Shown here piece after piece: positions 52,751-60,801 of a stretch of 64,000 nucleotides of DNA; position 1 is the first letter of the stretch; each line of letters starts with the position of its first letter. This DNA comes from Henriciella sp. GTDB lineage: Bacteria > Pseudomonadota > Alphaproteobacteria > Caulobacterales > Hyphomonadaceae. A program made the position numbers and the translations under genes. The stretch lies in contig JAEPOM010000018.1 in NCBI GenBank assembly GCA_017642885.1, forward strand, positions 1-64,000. Direction: 5' to 3'. The notes beneath the pieces are model-generated. The model was not told the DNA's origin. It saw nothing but the letters and a program-made list of their open reading frames with translations, and did not search any database.

Positions 52751-53245
52751 ATGAGGGCTTTAAAGCAAGGAACGCTATGCATGCTGGCGATTGCAGCCAG
52801 TGCCGCCGCTATGGCAGGCACGGTGCATCACGTCCGGTTTGCCCAACCGGCGCAGATTCTCGTCTGGCAGGCCGGAACTCTGATCGCGCGAGGTGATCGG
52901 ATTGCACTGTCTTCTCACAGCGATACGACAAACAACCAACTTCTCGGGGCTGGAACGCTGTTGCCCTCGACGCACGATAGCGACAAGCGCATGATCATCG
53001 CTATCGCCAGCAACACGGCGTTTTCGCTAAAAGCCGATAACGGTGACGCGGTACAAGATGTCGTCGTCGAAATTCTTGGCGTCCGCGAGAACGCTCAGAT
53101 ACGCCCAGCACAAACGCCGGAAAGCCTGTTTCGGCAAAACGCTAAAACGGCTGTGCGGCGCGGTGCCCCTCTGAGCCAGTCCATAGAACTGGAAATCTCA
53201 TGGTCTGGCGACGTCCCGCCAAACCTGATCCTCGCCGCTGATTAA
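52751..53245 (+). CDS. Small secreted protein, possible short relative of the 53312 family
   Basis: 164 residues. A signal peptide (about 1-22, MLAIAASAAAMAGT) is followed by VHHVRFAQPAQILVWQAG and later IAIASNTAFSLKADNGDAVQDVVVEILGV. The early I-L-V-W and the later [VI]A-S-N-x-[AP]-F segments line up with IVW and VASNVPF in the two larger paralogues, so it may be a shorter member of the same group. No Cys and no catalytic motif. It is transcribed towards the 53312 gene, 66 nt downstream. Confidence 0.7.
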   Translation: MRALKQGTLCMLAIAASAAAMAGTVHHVRFAQPAQILVWQAGTLIARGDRIALSSHSDTTNNQLLGAGTLLPSTHDSDKRMIIAIASNTAFSLKADNGDAVQDVVVEILGVRENAQIRPAQTPESLFRQNAKTAVRRGAPLSQSIELEISWSGDVPPNLILAAD

Positions 53246-53311
53246 CCTTGTCGAAGCCGAAACGCGCTGGGCTTAAGCGGTTCTTAGCCATCGGGTTTTA
53301 ACCTTGAACTC

Positions 53312-54166
53312 TTGGAACGGGCATTTCGATACACGATCCCAGCAATGGGACTGGGAGCAGCTATGCTGTTTGCAGCTCAGCCGGCAAACGCTGAGCTGGT
53401 CGACCGCCCACATTTTAACGTCAAAGGCATGGTCATTGTCTGGGGCGCTGACGGCGCCAGCAACGCTCCAGTTATTTCAGACTTCGTGCTCGATACCGGG
53501 TCGGGTACGTCGGCCGCAACGTCCGGCGATGTCGATCTGATTTCTTCGGACGCCCATACCGTGGTGACCGGCACGTTGGTGCCAACCCAAACCGGTGTGG
53601 CCAGCGCTACGGGCGGGATGCCATTTCTGCTGACGAATACGGGTCGCGGCACATTCTCCACCGATACCAATGGCGACGGTGTGGTCAGCGGCGCAGATTC
53701 ATTCACCTCGTTCGGCCTGCAAGACATTACAGACGCCCGCGTCGACGCTGTACGGCAAAGCTCCAGCTTTTACGTCGCCTCAAATGTCCCGTTCGCAATT
53801 GATGCACAAGCCTTTACGCCGAGCACGTTTACAGAATTCATCCTGCTGCTGATTACCCGCGTCCAACTATCAGCAACCCTGAACGGCGATGACGGGCTGG
53901 CCTTTGGATCGAGCGCTCAATTACCGCATTCGGGCGGGCCGAGCTCTGGCTTTTCGCCGCTTTTGAGGCTTTGGGACCTCAGAAACCCGCGCAACATGTT
54001 CACCGGGAATCAGCGCACAGCGCTCTCCCCCGGCACGATCGCCGATCAGTCAGTGAGATTTGACGCCGAGTATTCGATCAGAGCCGCCAATTTGAACGGC
54101 TATGATCTCTCGCTCGGGACGTTCGATTTCCAAGTGGAAGTCGTCTACACGGTCTACGTGCCTTAG
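53312..54166 (+). CDS. Secreted protein of unknown function with an EF-hand-like loop; paralogue of the gene at 16977
   Basis: 284 residues from a TTG, the only start that keeps a full signal peptide (about 1-27, cut after ANA). Blocks shared with the 279-residue protein are VDRPHFNV (30-37), VASN-x-PF (156-161), [17 protein letters not shown] (193-209), [12 protein letters not shown] (240-251) and YTVYVP at the end. It alone carries D118[11 protein letters not shown]129, a canonical calcium-binding loop of dockerin or EF-hand type. Its gene lies between fabA and fabI on the opposite strand and overlaps the fabA stop by 4 nt. Confidence 0.8.
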   Translation: MERAFRYTIPAMGLGAAMLFAAQPANAELVDRPHFNVKGMVIVWGADGASNAPVISDFVLDTGSGTSAATSGDVDLISSDAHTVVTGTLVPTQTGVASATGGMPFLLTNTGRGTFSTDTNGDGVVSGADSFTSFGLQDITDARVDAVRQSSSFYVASNVPFAIDAQAFTPSTFTEFILLLITRVQLSATLNGDDGLAFGSSAQLPHSGGPSSGFSPLLRLWDLRNPRNMFTGNQRTALSPGTIADQSVRFDAEYSIRAANLNGYDLSLGTFDFQVEVVYTVYVP

Positions 54167-54702
54167 CTTTTAAGCCCAAGCTTATCGACCAGACCAACCC
54201 GCATGTCCTTTGCGGTGTAAATCTTCACGTCGTCCGCGAAGACCCGTCCGTCAGCGATTCCAAGAATGAGGCGACCGCGGCGGACGCGCTTCATGTCGAT
54301 TTCATAGCGAACCAGTTTCGTATCCGGCGTGATCTCGCCTGTGAATCGAACGTCACCGACGCCGAGGGCCCGGCCCTTGCCATACGATCCGCTCCAGCCG
54401 AGCCAATACCCGACCGCCTGCCACATCGCATCCAGTCCGAGACAGCCCGGCATCACCGGATCTCCTGGGAAGTGACATTCGAAAAACCAAAGATCAGGAT
54501 GGATATCAAACTCGCCAACTACGTGACCTTTGCCATACTCACCGCCATCTTCGGAAATCTCGGTGATCCGATCCATCATCAGCATGGGCGGAATCGGCAA
54601 TTGCGCATTTCCAGGGCCAAACAGCTCGCCGGCGCCAGACTTCAGCAGGTCTTCCTTGCTGTAAGACGATTGCGGCGTGTGAAATTCGTGCGGTCCCTTC
54701 AT
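54163..54702 (-). CDS. fabA: 3-hydroxydecanoyl-ACP dehydratase/isomerase
   Basis: 179 residues, close to E. coli FabA. The hotdog active site has the His in [31 protein letters not shown] (about 73-103) with Asp in GLDAMWQ, and [10 protein letters not shown] is the N-terminal helix region. FabA dehydrates and isomerises at C10 to start unsaturated fatty acids, and needs FabB to extend them. No fabB lies next to it. GAGG lies about 8 nt upstream of the ATG. Confidence 0.95.
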   Translation of the reverse strand: MKGPHEFHTPQSSYSKEDLLKSGAGELFGPGNAQLPIPPMLMMDRITEISEDGGEYGKGHVVGEFDIHPDLWFFECHFPGDPVMPGCLGLDAMWQAVGYWLGWSGSYGKGRALGVGDVRFTGEITPDTKLVRYEIDMKRVRRGRLILGIADGRVFADDVKIYTAKDMRVGLVDKLGLKS

Positions 54703-54798
54703 GGGGTCTGACCTCGCTCTGTGATGATGCGCCGGATCGGCGTGAATAAGGTGACGGGCCTGTTAACCGTTTGGCGGCCCGGCGGCAAGGCTTGAGGT

Positions 54799-55320
54799 CT
54801 AGAGAGTTCCGGTCGCAACCTCGGTGCCCCACAGGACAGATTTGCTCACCCAACCGCGCTCACGGCCGATCTGGACTTCGCACCAACCGTCCTCGCAATC
54901 GCCGAGCTCTGCGATGACACCGGACCTGAGGCGCGCTTTTGAAGCGGCATCTTCCGAAGGGCGACGCTTCAGCTCCACCTCGCGCGTGATCAAAGCCGTT
55001 CGCACTGTCGACAACATCCGGGCCTGCATCCAGACTTCGTCACCATCCGGATCGCGGACCCGCCGCCAGCCATGGGTTTCGCGCACCACCAGCATGGGCA
55101 GACCCTCGCGCTCATATCGCCACAAGATCGGATGATCGAGGTTTGGCCCCTGGCGGCCATGGACAGCCGAATAGCGAAGTGATTCAAATCGCGGCAGAGG
55201 CTTGCCGGAGAACCGGCTAATCTTTATCGTTTGAGCTTCCTGACGCGCTTCTACGACAAGCGTGCCGAGGCCGCCCATCAGGGCAAAGCAAAGCAGAAGG
55301 CGAGAAAATAGCGCTGTCAT
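54799..55320 (-). CDS. Secreted SH3-domain protein
   Basis: 173 residues. A signal peptide (about 1-25) is followed by ISRFSGKPLPRFESLRYSAVHGRQGPN and two SH3b-like repeats: WRYEREGLPMLVVRETHGWRRVRDPDGDEVWMQARMLS (about 67-104) and a second ending ELGDCEDGWCEVQIGRERGWVSKSVLWG. The double bacterial SH3 layout fits periplasmic cell-wall binding. I chose the ATG at 55320; the open frame reaches 55416. It is divergent from the hydroxyacid dehydrogenase gene, a pairing common in alphaproteobacteria. Confidence 0.87.
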   Translation of the reverse strand: MTALFSRLLLCFALMGGLGTLVVEARQEAQTIKISRFSGKPLPRFESLRYSAVHGRQGPNLDHPILWRYEREGLPMLVVRETHGWRRVRDPDGDEVWMQARMLSTVRTALITREVELKRRPSEDAASKARLRSGVIAELGDCEDGWCEVQIGRERGWVSKSVLWGTEVATGTL

Positions 55321-55416
55321 ATATGCTTTTTCACCGATCGAAGTGAATCGTCGGTAAAACAGCGCATTGGCGATCTGCTTTTGCTCTGCTAAGCGCGGTT
55401 CAGAAAGCGAGGACAA

Positions 55417-56403
55417 ATGTCAGATAAGCGCCTGAAGGTTGTTGTGACCCGCCGTCTCCCGGATGCGGTGGAATTGCGCCTGAAGGAACTTTTTGACACC
55501 GAGCTCAATCAATCTGACGTCGCCTTCACCGCCGACCAACTCGTCGATGCGGTCAAAAGCGCGGATGTGCTGGTTTCGACCGTTACGGATCAAGTCGATG
55601 GCCGCGTCCTGGCACAAGCCGGCGAGCAGTTGCGAATGATCGCTCAGTTCGGAGCCGGCGTCGACAATATCGATGTCCAGTCGGCCACGCAGCGCGGTAT
55701 CACGGTGACAAACACGCCGGGCGTACTGACAGATGACACCGCCGACGTCACTATGGCACTGATCCTGGCTGTACCGCGCCGCCTGCACGAAGGCATCGAG
55801 CTGATGCATGCGGGCAAGTTTGATGGCTGGGCACCGACCTGGATGATGGGGCGGCGCCTCTCTGGAAAACGCCTCGGCATTATTGGTATGGGCCGCATTG
55901 GCCAAGCCGTCGCGCGACGCGCCAAGGCGTTTGGTCTGCAAATTCACTATCACAATCGCAAAAAGGTCTCTCGTCCGGTCGAGGAAGAACTCGACGCGAC
56001 GTTCTGGGATAGCCTGGATCAGATGCTATCTCGCATGGATATTGTGTCTGTGAATTGCCCGCACACACCCGCGACGTTCCATTTGCTGAATTCCCGCCGT
56101 CTGGAACTGATGAAGCCAGATGCGTTCATCGTGAACACAGCGCGCGGTGAAGTCATCGATGAAGCGGCGCTTGCGAGGGCCATCAAAGGCGGCAAAATCG
56201 CCGGGGCCGGCCTCGACGTGTTCGAGCGCGAACCCGCGGTCAATCCGGACCTGGTCGGGTTGCCGAATGTCATCCTGCTGCCTCACATGGGGTCAGCGAC
56301 AGTCGAGGGTCGCAACGAGATGGGCGAGAAGGTCATCATCAATATAAAAACCTTCGCCGATGGGCACCGCCCACCTGATCGCGTTATTCCGGCTATTCTC
56401 TAA
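55417..56403 (+). CDS. D-2-hydroxyacid dehydrogenase, glyoxylate reductase type
   Basis: 328 residues. IIAQFGAGVDNIDVQSATQRGITVTNTPG-type sequence (about 74-101) and the NAD site GIIGMGRIGQAVARRAKAFG (about 153-172) are followed by NTARGEVIDEAAL (Arg catalytic), DVFEREPAVNPDLVGLPNVILLPHMGSATVEGR (Glu and His catalytic). It reduces glyoxylate or hydroxypyruvate with NAD(P)H. The exact substrate is unresolved. It starts opposite the SH3 gene with almost no gap. Confidence 0.93.
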   Translation: MSDKRLKVVVTRRLPDAVELRLKELFDTELNQSDVAFTADQLVDAVKSADVLVSTVTDQVDGRVLAQAGEQLRMIAQFGAGVDNIDVQSATQRGITVTNTPGVLTDDTADVTMALILAVPRRLHEGIELMHAGKFDGWAPTWMMGRRLSGKRLGIIGMGRIGQAVARRAKAFGLQIHYHNRKKVSRPVEEELDATFWDSLDQMLSRMDIVSVNCPHTPATFHLLNSRRLELMKPDAFIVNTARGEVIDEAALARAIKGGKIAGAGLDVFEREPAVNPDLVGLPNVILLPHMGSATVEGRNEMGEKVIINIKTFADGHRPPDRVIPAIL

Positions 56404-56410
56404 ATCGGGG

Positions 56411-56653
56411 CTAGTGCACGCTCACAGCTTGCAGCTTGTAGGCCTCAGCAGCAGCAGCAGCAGCTTCGCGACCTTCAATAATTGCCAGCTTCTGGCCTTC
56501 GCCGTTGGTCACAACAACCAGGTCTTCGACTTGGTCGATCGATCGCAGCGCTTCAGGCGGCAATTCAGCAAGCTCTCGCTCATTGATGTCGCGGAAATAG
56601 ACAAACCGGCTGAAATCAGGTGCGTCAGCGGTTAGTTTCGTCATGTTGGTCAT
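56411..56653 (-). CDS. DUF1150 family protein
   Basis: 80 residues. DFSRFVYFRDINERELAELPPEAL then VVVTNGEGQKLAIIEGREAAAAAAEAYKLQAVSVH match the DUF1150 pattern, including the invariant PVSVH-like end (AVSVH). The role is unknown; in many alphaproteobacteria the gene pairs with a small heat-shock protein, which is absent here. Six alanines are encoded by a run of GCT (CAG on the plus strand). The ribosome site GGAAGGAG is strong. Confidence 0.88.
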   Translation of the reverse strand: MTNMTKLTADAPDFSRFVYFRDINERELAELPPEALRSIDQVEDLVVVTNGEGQKLAIIEGREAAAAAAEAYKLQAVSVH

Positions 56654-56825
56654 GGTCTACTCCTTCCGTTTCAGACAGGACCAGAACACCCATTCCTCCG
56701 GAGGCCCCATCTTGGCAGCCCCGCCGATAGAGGTTCGGTGTTAGCTTGAATCTAGGATTCGACCTTGTCACCTTCAAGGCGACCATATTCACATTCAGTT
56801 GTTAAGAAATCTGAACGGGCATCAT

Positions 56826-57191
56826 CTAGCCCGTCCGTTCGAGCTTCTGGAAGAAGCCGATCACTTTAACGATCTTACCCGCATCATTGACTTCGGTCAC
56901 ATCGAAACCGGGCATGATCAGCTTTCCGTCCAGATGGATTGCCCAATGATAGCGGCAGAAATTATTTTGCATGTCCACTTCGCTGGCGCGTGAATAGACG
57001 GCTCCAGGAATCTGGCTCTGCACCAGCGTCGCCATTTTCAAGAATGCGTCACGCCCGATAATATTGTGGTTGGGGTCAACAAAATGAACATTATGCTCCA
57101 TCGACGCATCGACCAGCGCGCGCTGCTCGGCAGGGGCAGTCGTATTCCAGACCGCCATCATCTTCTCCAAACTCTTCATGTAAGCAGCCAT
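56826..57191 (-). CDS. NTF2-like / SnoaL-fold protein
   Basis: 121 residues from MAAYMKSLEKMMAVWN. The NTF2-like pattern is MMAVWNTTAPAEQRALVDASMEHNVHFVDPNHNIIGRDAFLKMATLVQSQIPGAVYSRASEVDMQ then GFDVTEVNDAGKIVKVIGFF, the SnoaL-like ketosteroid-isomerase shape. I chose this start because GGAG lies 6 nt upstream; an ATG at 57203 has none. Small polar-cavity proteins of this fold isomerise or bind varied ligands. It is divergent from a TetR gene and is a good candidate for control by it. Confidence 0.82.
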   Translation of the reverse strand: MAAYMKSLEKMMAVWNTTAPAEQRALVDASMEHNVHFVDPNHNIIGRDAFLKMATLVQSQIPGAVYSRASEVDMQNNFCRYHWAIHLDGKLIMPGFDVTEVNDAGKIVKVIGFFQKLERTG

Positions 57192-57220
57192 TTTAGTCTC
57201 CATTTATCATTCTTTTATAT

Positions 57221-57233
57221 ACCGACCGACGGT
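57221..57233. promoter_or_regulatory. Candidate TetR operator
   Basis: ACCG-ACCGA-CGGT in the 80-nt gap between the NTF2-like gene and the TetR gene is an imperfect palindrome of the kind TetR repressors use (ACCGxxxxxCGGT, flanked by ATAT and TTTG). Its position would block both divergent promoters. Confidence 0.45.
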
Positions 57234-57271
57234 TTGTTTACAATCGTGGAGCAGAATTGTAAAGGAAGCGA

Positions 57272-57871
57272 ATGGCGACGCAGAAACAGAGATCCGAAGA
57301 GACCCGGTTGAAATTGCTGAACGCATTTCGGCGCTCCTTTCTCGAGCGCGGATATGCAGCGACAACGATGAAACATGTCCTCGACCAGACGGGCCTTTCC
57401 AAAGGCGCCCTCTATCATCATTTCGGAAGCAAGGAAGAAATCATAGAAGCCCTGTTCGAGCACGAGTCCCGGACGACAATTGACCAAGCCATGTCGCAAG
57501 CTGACCCCTCCGCGTCACCCCTCGAACAGCTACGAGCGGCTTGCCTGGAATGGACAAAAGCGGTCCGCGCGCCGGATGTTTCGAAAATCATTTTCGAGAT
57601 CGGTCCGAGTGCGCTCGGGGCAAGAAAGGCCAAGTCGATTGAAGACCGAAACAGCCTCAGCCGCATAGAATCCTTGCTGGATGAAGCCATTCATGCGGGC
57701 GAGTTGAGCGCGGCAGATCCGAAACTGATTGCCGCCTTCCTTAATGCACTGGTTGCGGAAGCCGGATTGTACGACTTACGCACGGGCCGAGATTCGGTCC
57801 CAACGCTTGCCGCATCAATCGACGCATTGTTCGAAGGATTGCGTCCCGAAGTGGAGCTTGTCTCAGATTAA
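57272..57871 (+). CDS. TetR/AcrR family transcriptional regulator
   Basis: 199 residues. The DNA-binding helices are LLNAFRRSFLERGYAATTMKHVLDQTGLSKGALYHHFGSKEEIIEALFEHE (about 15-66), a textbook TetR pattern including GALYHHF. The rest is the helical ligand domain with no obvious pocket motif. AAGGAAG lies upstream of the ATG. It is divergent from the NTF2-like gene, with a palindromic candidate operator at 57221-57233, so that gene is the likely target. Confidence 0.92.
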   Translation: MATQKQRSEETRLKLLNAFRRSFLERGYAATTMKHVLDQTGLSKGALYHHFGSKEEIIEALFEHESRTTIDQAMSQADPSASPLEQLRAACLEWTKAVRAPDVSKIIFEIGPSALGARKAKSIEDRNSLSRIESLLDEAIHAGELSAADPKLIAAFLNALVAEAGLYDLRTGRDSVPTLAASIDALFEGLRPEVELVSD

Positions 57872-57956
57872 TCACCACGCGTCTGCATCTTATTCAGAGC
57901 AAGACGTTACGGGACTTTTGATCCGCTAGATCAAGGATTGGCTGCGCATATGGAAT

Positions 57957-58035
<79 letters not shown>

Positions 58036-58083
58036 AACTGTGGGAAAGGCGGGAATAGTGTCTCCCGCCCGAGCAATCAAGCC

Positions 58084-58611
58084 CTATTTATCATCGCTTT
58101 CGGGCACAATGTCGTCGGCATCAGGCTCGCCGAGTTCATTGTTGTCATCAAGGTCGATATCGCCGCCAAGGTCGAATTCTTCGTCGAGATCGATCTCTTC
58201 CTCGTCTTCGTCTTCATCGTCTGAATCGACGCCATCCTCGCTGAAGCCAGCGGGCATTTTGCCCGGCGCTTCATCGTCTTCGTCGCCGCCCGACATATCC
58301 AGGACGACTTCGTTTTCGTCGCCACCGAGTTCCTTGGCTTCATCCTCGGCCGCATCTTCTTCGTCATCATCGCTGGTGGTTGCAGCAGCTTTTACAGCTT
58401 CTTCCTCTTCAGGATCTTCATCCTCATCTTCAGGAACAGCTTCTTTAGCGGCCGCGGCGCGGACTTTGGTTTTGGTCGCCTGGACGATTTCGTCGGCCGG
58501 GTCGAAGGAGTGCCCGCACTTCGGACAGGTCGCCGGACGTTTATTCAGATCGTAGAATTTTGCTTCGCAGCTCGGGCAAACTTGCTTTGTACCCAGTTCC
58601 GGATCAGCCAT
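58084..58611 (-). CDS. FYDLN-acid (TIGR02300) zinc-ribbon protein
   Basis: 175 residues. A zinc ribbon (VCPSCEAKFYDLNKRPATCPKCG, about 11-33: C-x2-C, F-Y-D-L-N, C-x2-C) is followed by an extremely acidic tail (about 60-175; runs of D and E) with no fold signal. This is the TIGR02300 family, restricted largely to alphaproteobacteria; the function is unknown, with RNA or ribosome association suggested by its shape only. The tail is low complexity and may be intrinsically disordered. Confidence 0.92.
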   Translation of the reverse strand: MADPELGTKQVCPSCEAKFYDLNKRPATCPKCGHSFDPADEIVQATKTKVRAAAAKEAVPEDEDEDPEEEEAVKAAATTSDDDEEDAAEDEAKELGGDENEVVLDMSGGDEDDEAPGKMPAGFSEDGVDSDDEDEDEEEIDLDEEFDLGGDIDLDDNNELGEPDADDIVPESDDK

Positions 58612-58718
58612 ATTTTTTATCCATCGGTGTGAAATTCGTTGCCCGCGCGCTTGCCAGAAACGTTCACGCCTGTCAAAGCGCTTTTCGCTCGGTACTGTAA
58701 CTCAAGGAACCCACAAAG

Positions 58719-60044
58719 ATGATGTGGACCTCCCATCCGGTGACAAAGATCACCGGAACGCTGCGTGCGCCTGGCGACAAGTCGTGCTCGCACCGCGCGC
58801 TTATTCTTGGCGGCCTGGCAGCAGGCACTTCTGAAATCTCTGGCTTGCTCGAAGGCGAAGACGTTCTCAATACAGGACGCGTCATGGCGGCCCTCGGCGC
58901 CGAAGTGGAGCGCGTCGGTGAAGGCGCCTGGCGCGTCACGGGCGTCGGATCTTCTGGATTGAAGACGCCAAATGTCGATCTTGATTTTGGCAATTCTGGC
59001 ACTGGATCGCGGCTTATGCTCGGCGTGGTCGCTGGCTATCCGATCGAGGCGCGCTTTGTCGGTGATGCGAGCCTTTCAGGCAGACCCATGGGCCGAGTGC
59101 TCGATCCCCTGGAGCAAATGGGCGTGACTTACGAAGCAAGCGAAGGGAAGACCCTGCCGCTTGTTCTTTCCGGGCGATCTGATTTACGCGCTATTCAATA
59201 TGAGCCGCCACATGCCTCTGCTCAGGTAAAATCCTGTATCCTTCTGGCAGGCCTCAATGCCGAAGGCGAAACCGTGGTGCGCGAAAGCCGGATCACGCGA
59301 GACCATTCGGAACGGATGTTGCGAGGGTTCGGCGCAGAAGTGGCAACCGCTCGCGATGGCGCGGCGAATATTGTTTCAATCCGCGGCGGACAAAATCTCA
59401 CCGCTCAGGAAACGCTCGTCCCCGGCGATCCGAGCTCAGCAGCATTCCTTGCTGCCGCGGCAATGATCTCAACTGGTGGAGGCGTCGTCGTTGAAGGCAT
59501 GATGTCAAACGAAACGCGAGATGGCTTCTATCGCGCCGCAAGCCTGATGGGCGCGCATGTTGGCGCAGAGGATGTCGGCGATGCCGCTGGTGAACGTCTG
59601 ATTGATATGAGTTTTGAAAGCGCTGACCTGCGCGGCGCTGAGATCCCAGTCGATCTCGTCCCAAGTATGATTGACGAGTTTCCGATCCTCGCCGTTCTCG
59701 CCGCTCACGCCTCGGGCGTCACCGTGGTTAAGGGCGCTGAAGAGCTACGGGTGAAGGAAAGCGACCGGATTTCTGCGGTTGTGAACATGTTGCGGGTAAA
59801 TGGCGTTGACGTCGAAGAGACCAAAGACGGCTTTATCGTCCAGGGATGCGACGGCGCGATCCCCGGCGGCGGGCTGGTTGAAACCCATCACGACCACCGC
59901 ATCGCGATGAGCGCACTGGTCATGGGCACCGCCAGTCAGAAGCCGGTCTCGATCGATGACGCGAGCATGATCGCAACGAGTTATCCGGACTTTATGGATC
60001 ATATGCAGGCTTTGGGTGCAGATCTTCGGTCGGGCCCCGCATGA
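58719..60044 (+). CDS. aroA: 3-phosphoshikimate 1-carboxyvinyltransferase (EPSP synthase)
   Basis: 441 residues. GTLRAPGDKSCSHRALILGGLAAGTSEI (about 11-38), DLDFGNSGTGSRLMLGVVAG (about 87-106) and LRVKESDRISAVVNMLR (about 343-359) are diagnostic, and the KSxSHR start is intact. The enzyme joins shikimate-3-phosphate and PEP in the shikimate pathway. The region around residues 96-101 reads NSGTGSR, an AroA class II-like sequence, which can affect glyphosate sensitivity. It overlaps cmk by ATGA, and the order aroA-cmk-rpsA is widespread. Confidence 0.97.
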   Translation: MMWTSHPVTKITGTLRAPGDKSCSHRALILGGLAAGTSEISGLLEGEDVLNTGRVMAALGAEVERVGEGAWRVTGVGSSGLKTPNVDLDFGNSGTGSRLMLGVVAGYPIEARFVGDASLSGRPMGRVLDPLEQMGVTYEASEGKTLPLVLSGRSDLRAIQYEPPHASAQVKSCILLAGLNAEGETVVRESRITRDHSERMLRGFGAEVATARDGAANIVSIRGGQNLTAQETLVPGDPSSAAFLAAAAMISTGGGVVVEGMMSNETRDGFYRAASLMGAHVGAEDVGDAAGERLIDMSFESADLRGAEIPVDLVPSMIDEFPILAVLAAHASGVTVVKGAEELRVKESDRISAVVNMLRVNGVDVEETKDGFIVQGCDGAIPGGGLVETHHDHRIAMSALVMGTASQKPVSIDDASMIATSYPDFMDHMQALGADLRSGPA

Positions 60045-60688
60045 TTATCGCGATCGACGGCACGCTTGCTTCTGGTAAAGGCACAATCGCTCGGCGACTG
60101 TCGCGCTGGTATGGTCTCGCGCATATGGATACTGGCAGACTGTACCGCGCGACTGGGGTAGCCGCCCTTAACAAAGGTGTGAACTTTGAAAATCCGGCAG
60201 CATTGGCGGAGGTCGCGCTCAGCCTGGACCTCAATGACTATGACGAAGACCAGCTGCGAACGGCAGAAGCGGGGCAAGCAGCTTCAAAAGTCGCCGCCGT
60301 TCCAGCGGTGCGGGCGGCTTTGCTAGAGCTACAGCGCGCGTTCGCGAACCAACCAAAAGGCGCTGTCCTCGATGGCCGCGATATCGGTACAGTCGTGTGC
60401 CCGGATGCCGATGTGAAGCTCTGGGTCGACGCCTCCGTTGAGGCCCGCGCGACCCGGCGCTGGAAGGAGCTGAGCGAGAAGGGCGAGACGCTGTCCCTGG
60501 ACGAAATGATCGCTCAGTTGAAAGAACGCGATGAACGCGACCGAAACCGCAGCGATGCGCCTATGGTGGCAGCCGCAGATTCAGTCTTGATCGATACCAC
60601 TCACCTGACTATAGACGCGGCTGTGGATAAAGCACGGGCAGCGGTCGACGCCGTAATCGCCCAAAAAGCCGAGCGCTCTGGACCCTAG
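60041..60688 (+). CDS. cmk: Cytidylate kinase
   Basis: 215 residues. The P-loop is DGTLASGKGT (4-13), HMDTGRLYRATGVAAL (about 29-44) follows, and DGRDIGTVVCPDADVKLWVDAS (about 110-131) and RDERDRNRSDAP (about 164-175) complete the CMP kinase family blocks. It phosphorylates CMP and dCMP. Its start overlaps aroA's stop by 4 nt, indicating translational coupling. rpsA follows after a 113-nt leader. Confidence 0.96.
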   Translation: MIIAIDGTLASGKGTIARRLSRWYGLAHMDTGRLYRATGVAALNKGVNFENPAALAEVALSLDLNDYDEDQLRTAEAGQAASKVAAVPAVRAALLELQRAFANQPKGAVLDGRDIGTVVCPDADVKLWVDASVEARATRRWKELSEKGETLSLDEMIAQLKERDERDRNRSDAPMVAAADSVLIDTTHLTIDAAVDKARAAVDAVIAQKAERSGP

Positions 60689-60801
60689 GGTTCAAATCTA
60701 AAAGGGTTCGCAAGCTTATCCCTGACATCGCAGCGACGTCTGACCAGACGCATTGGGCATCTGGCAGTAAACCCCGTACTGGCTGCGTTACTGGAGACCC
60801 C

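Noticed and set aside
56446-56463. (CAG)6 microsatellite
   Set aside because: It encodes an alanine run in the DUF1150 protein in frame; ordinary coding low complexity, not a phase-variation switch I can support.
60621-60629. TGTGGATAA, a DnaA-box match
   Set aside because: It is a single copy inside cmk coding sequence, with no cluster or AT-rich element nearby, so it does not mark an origin.
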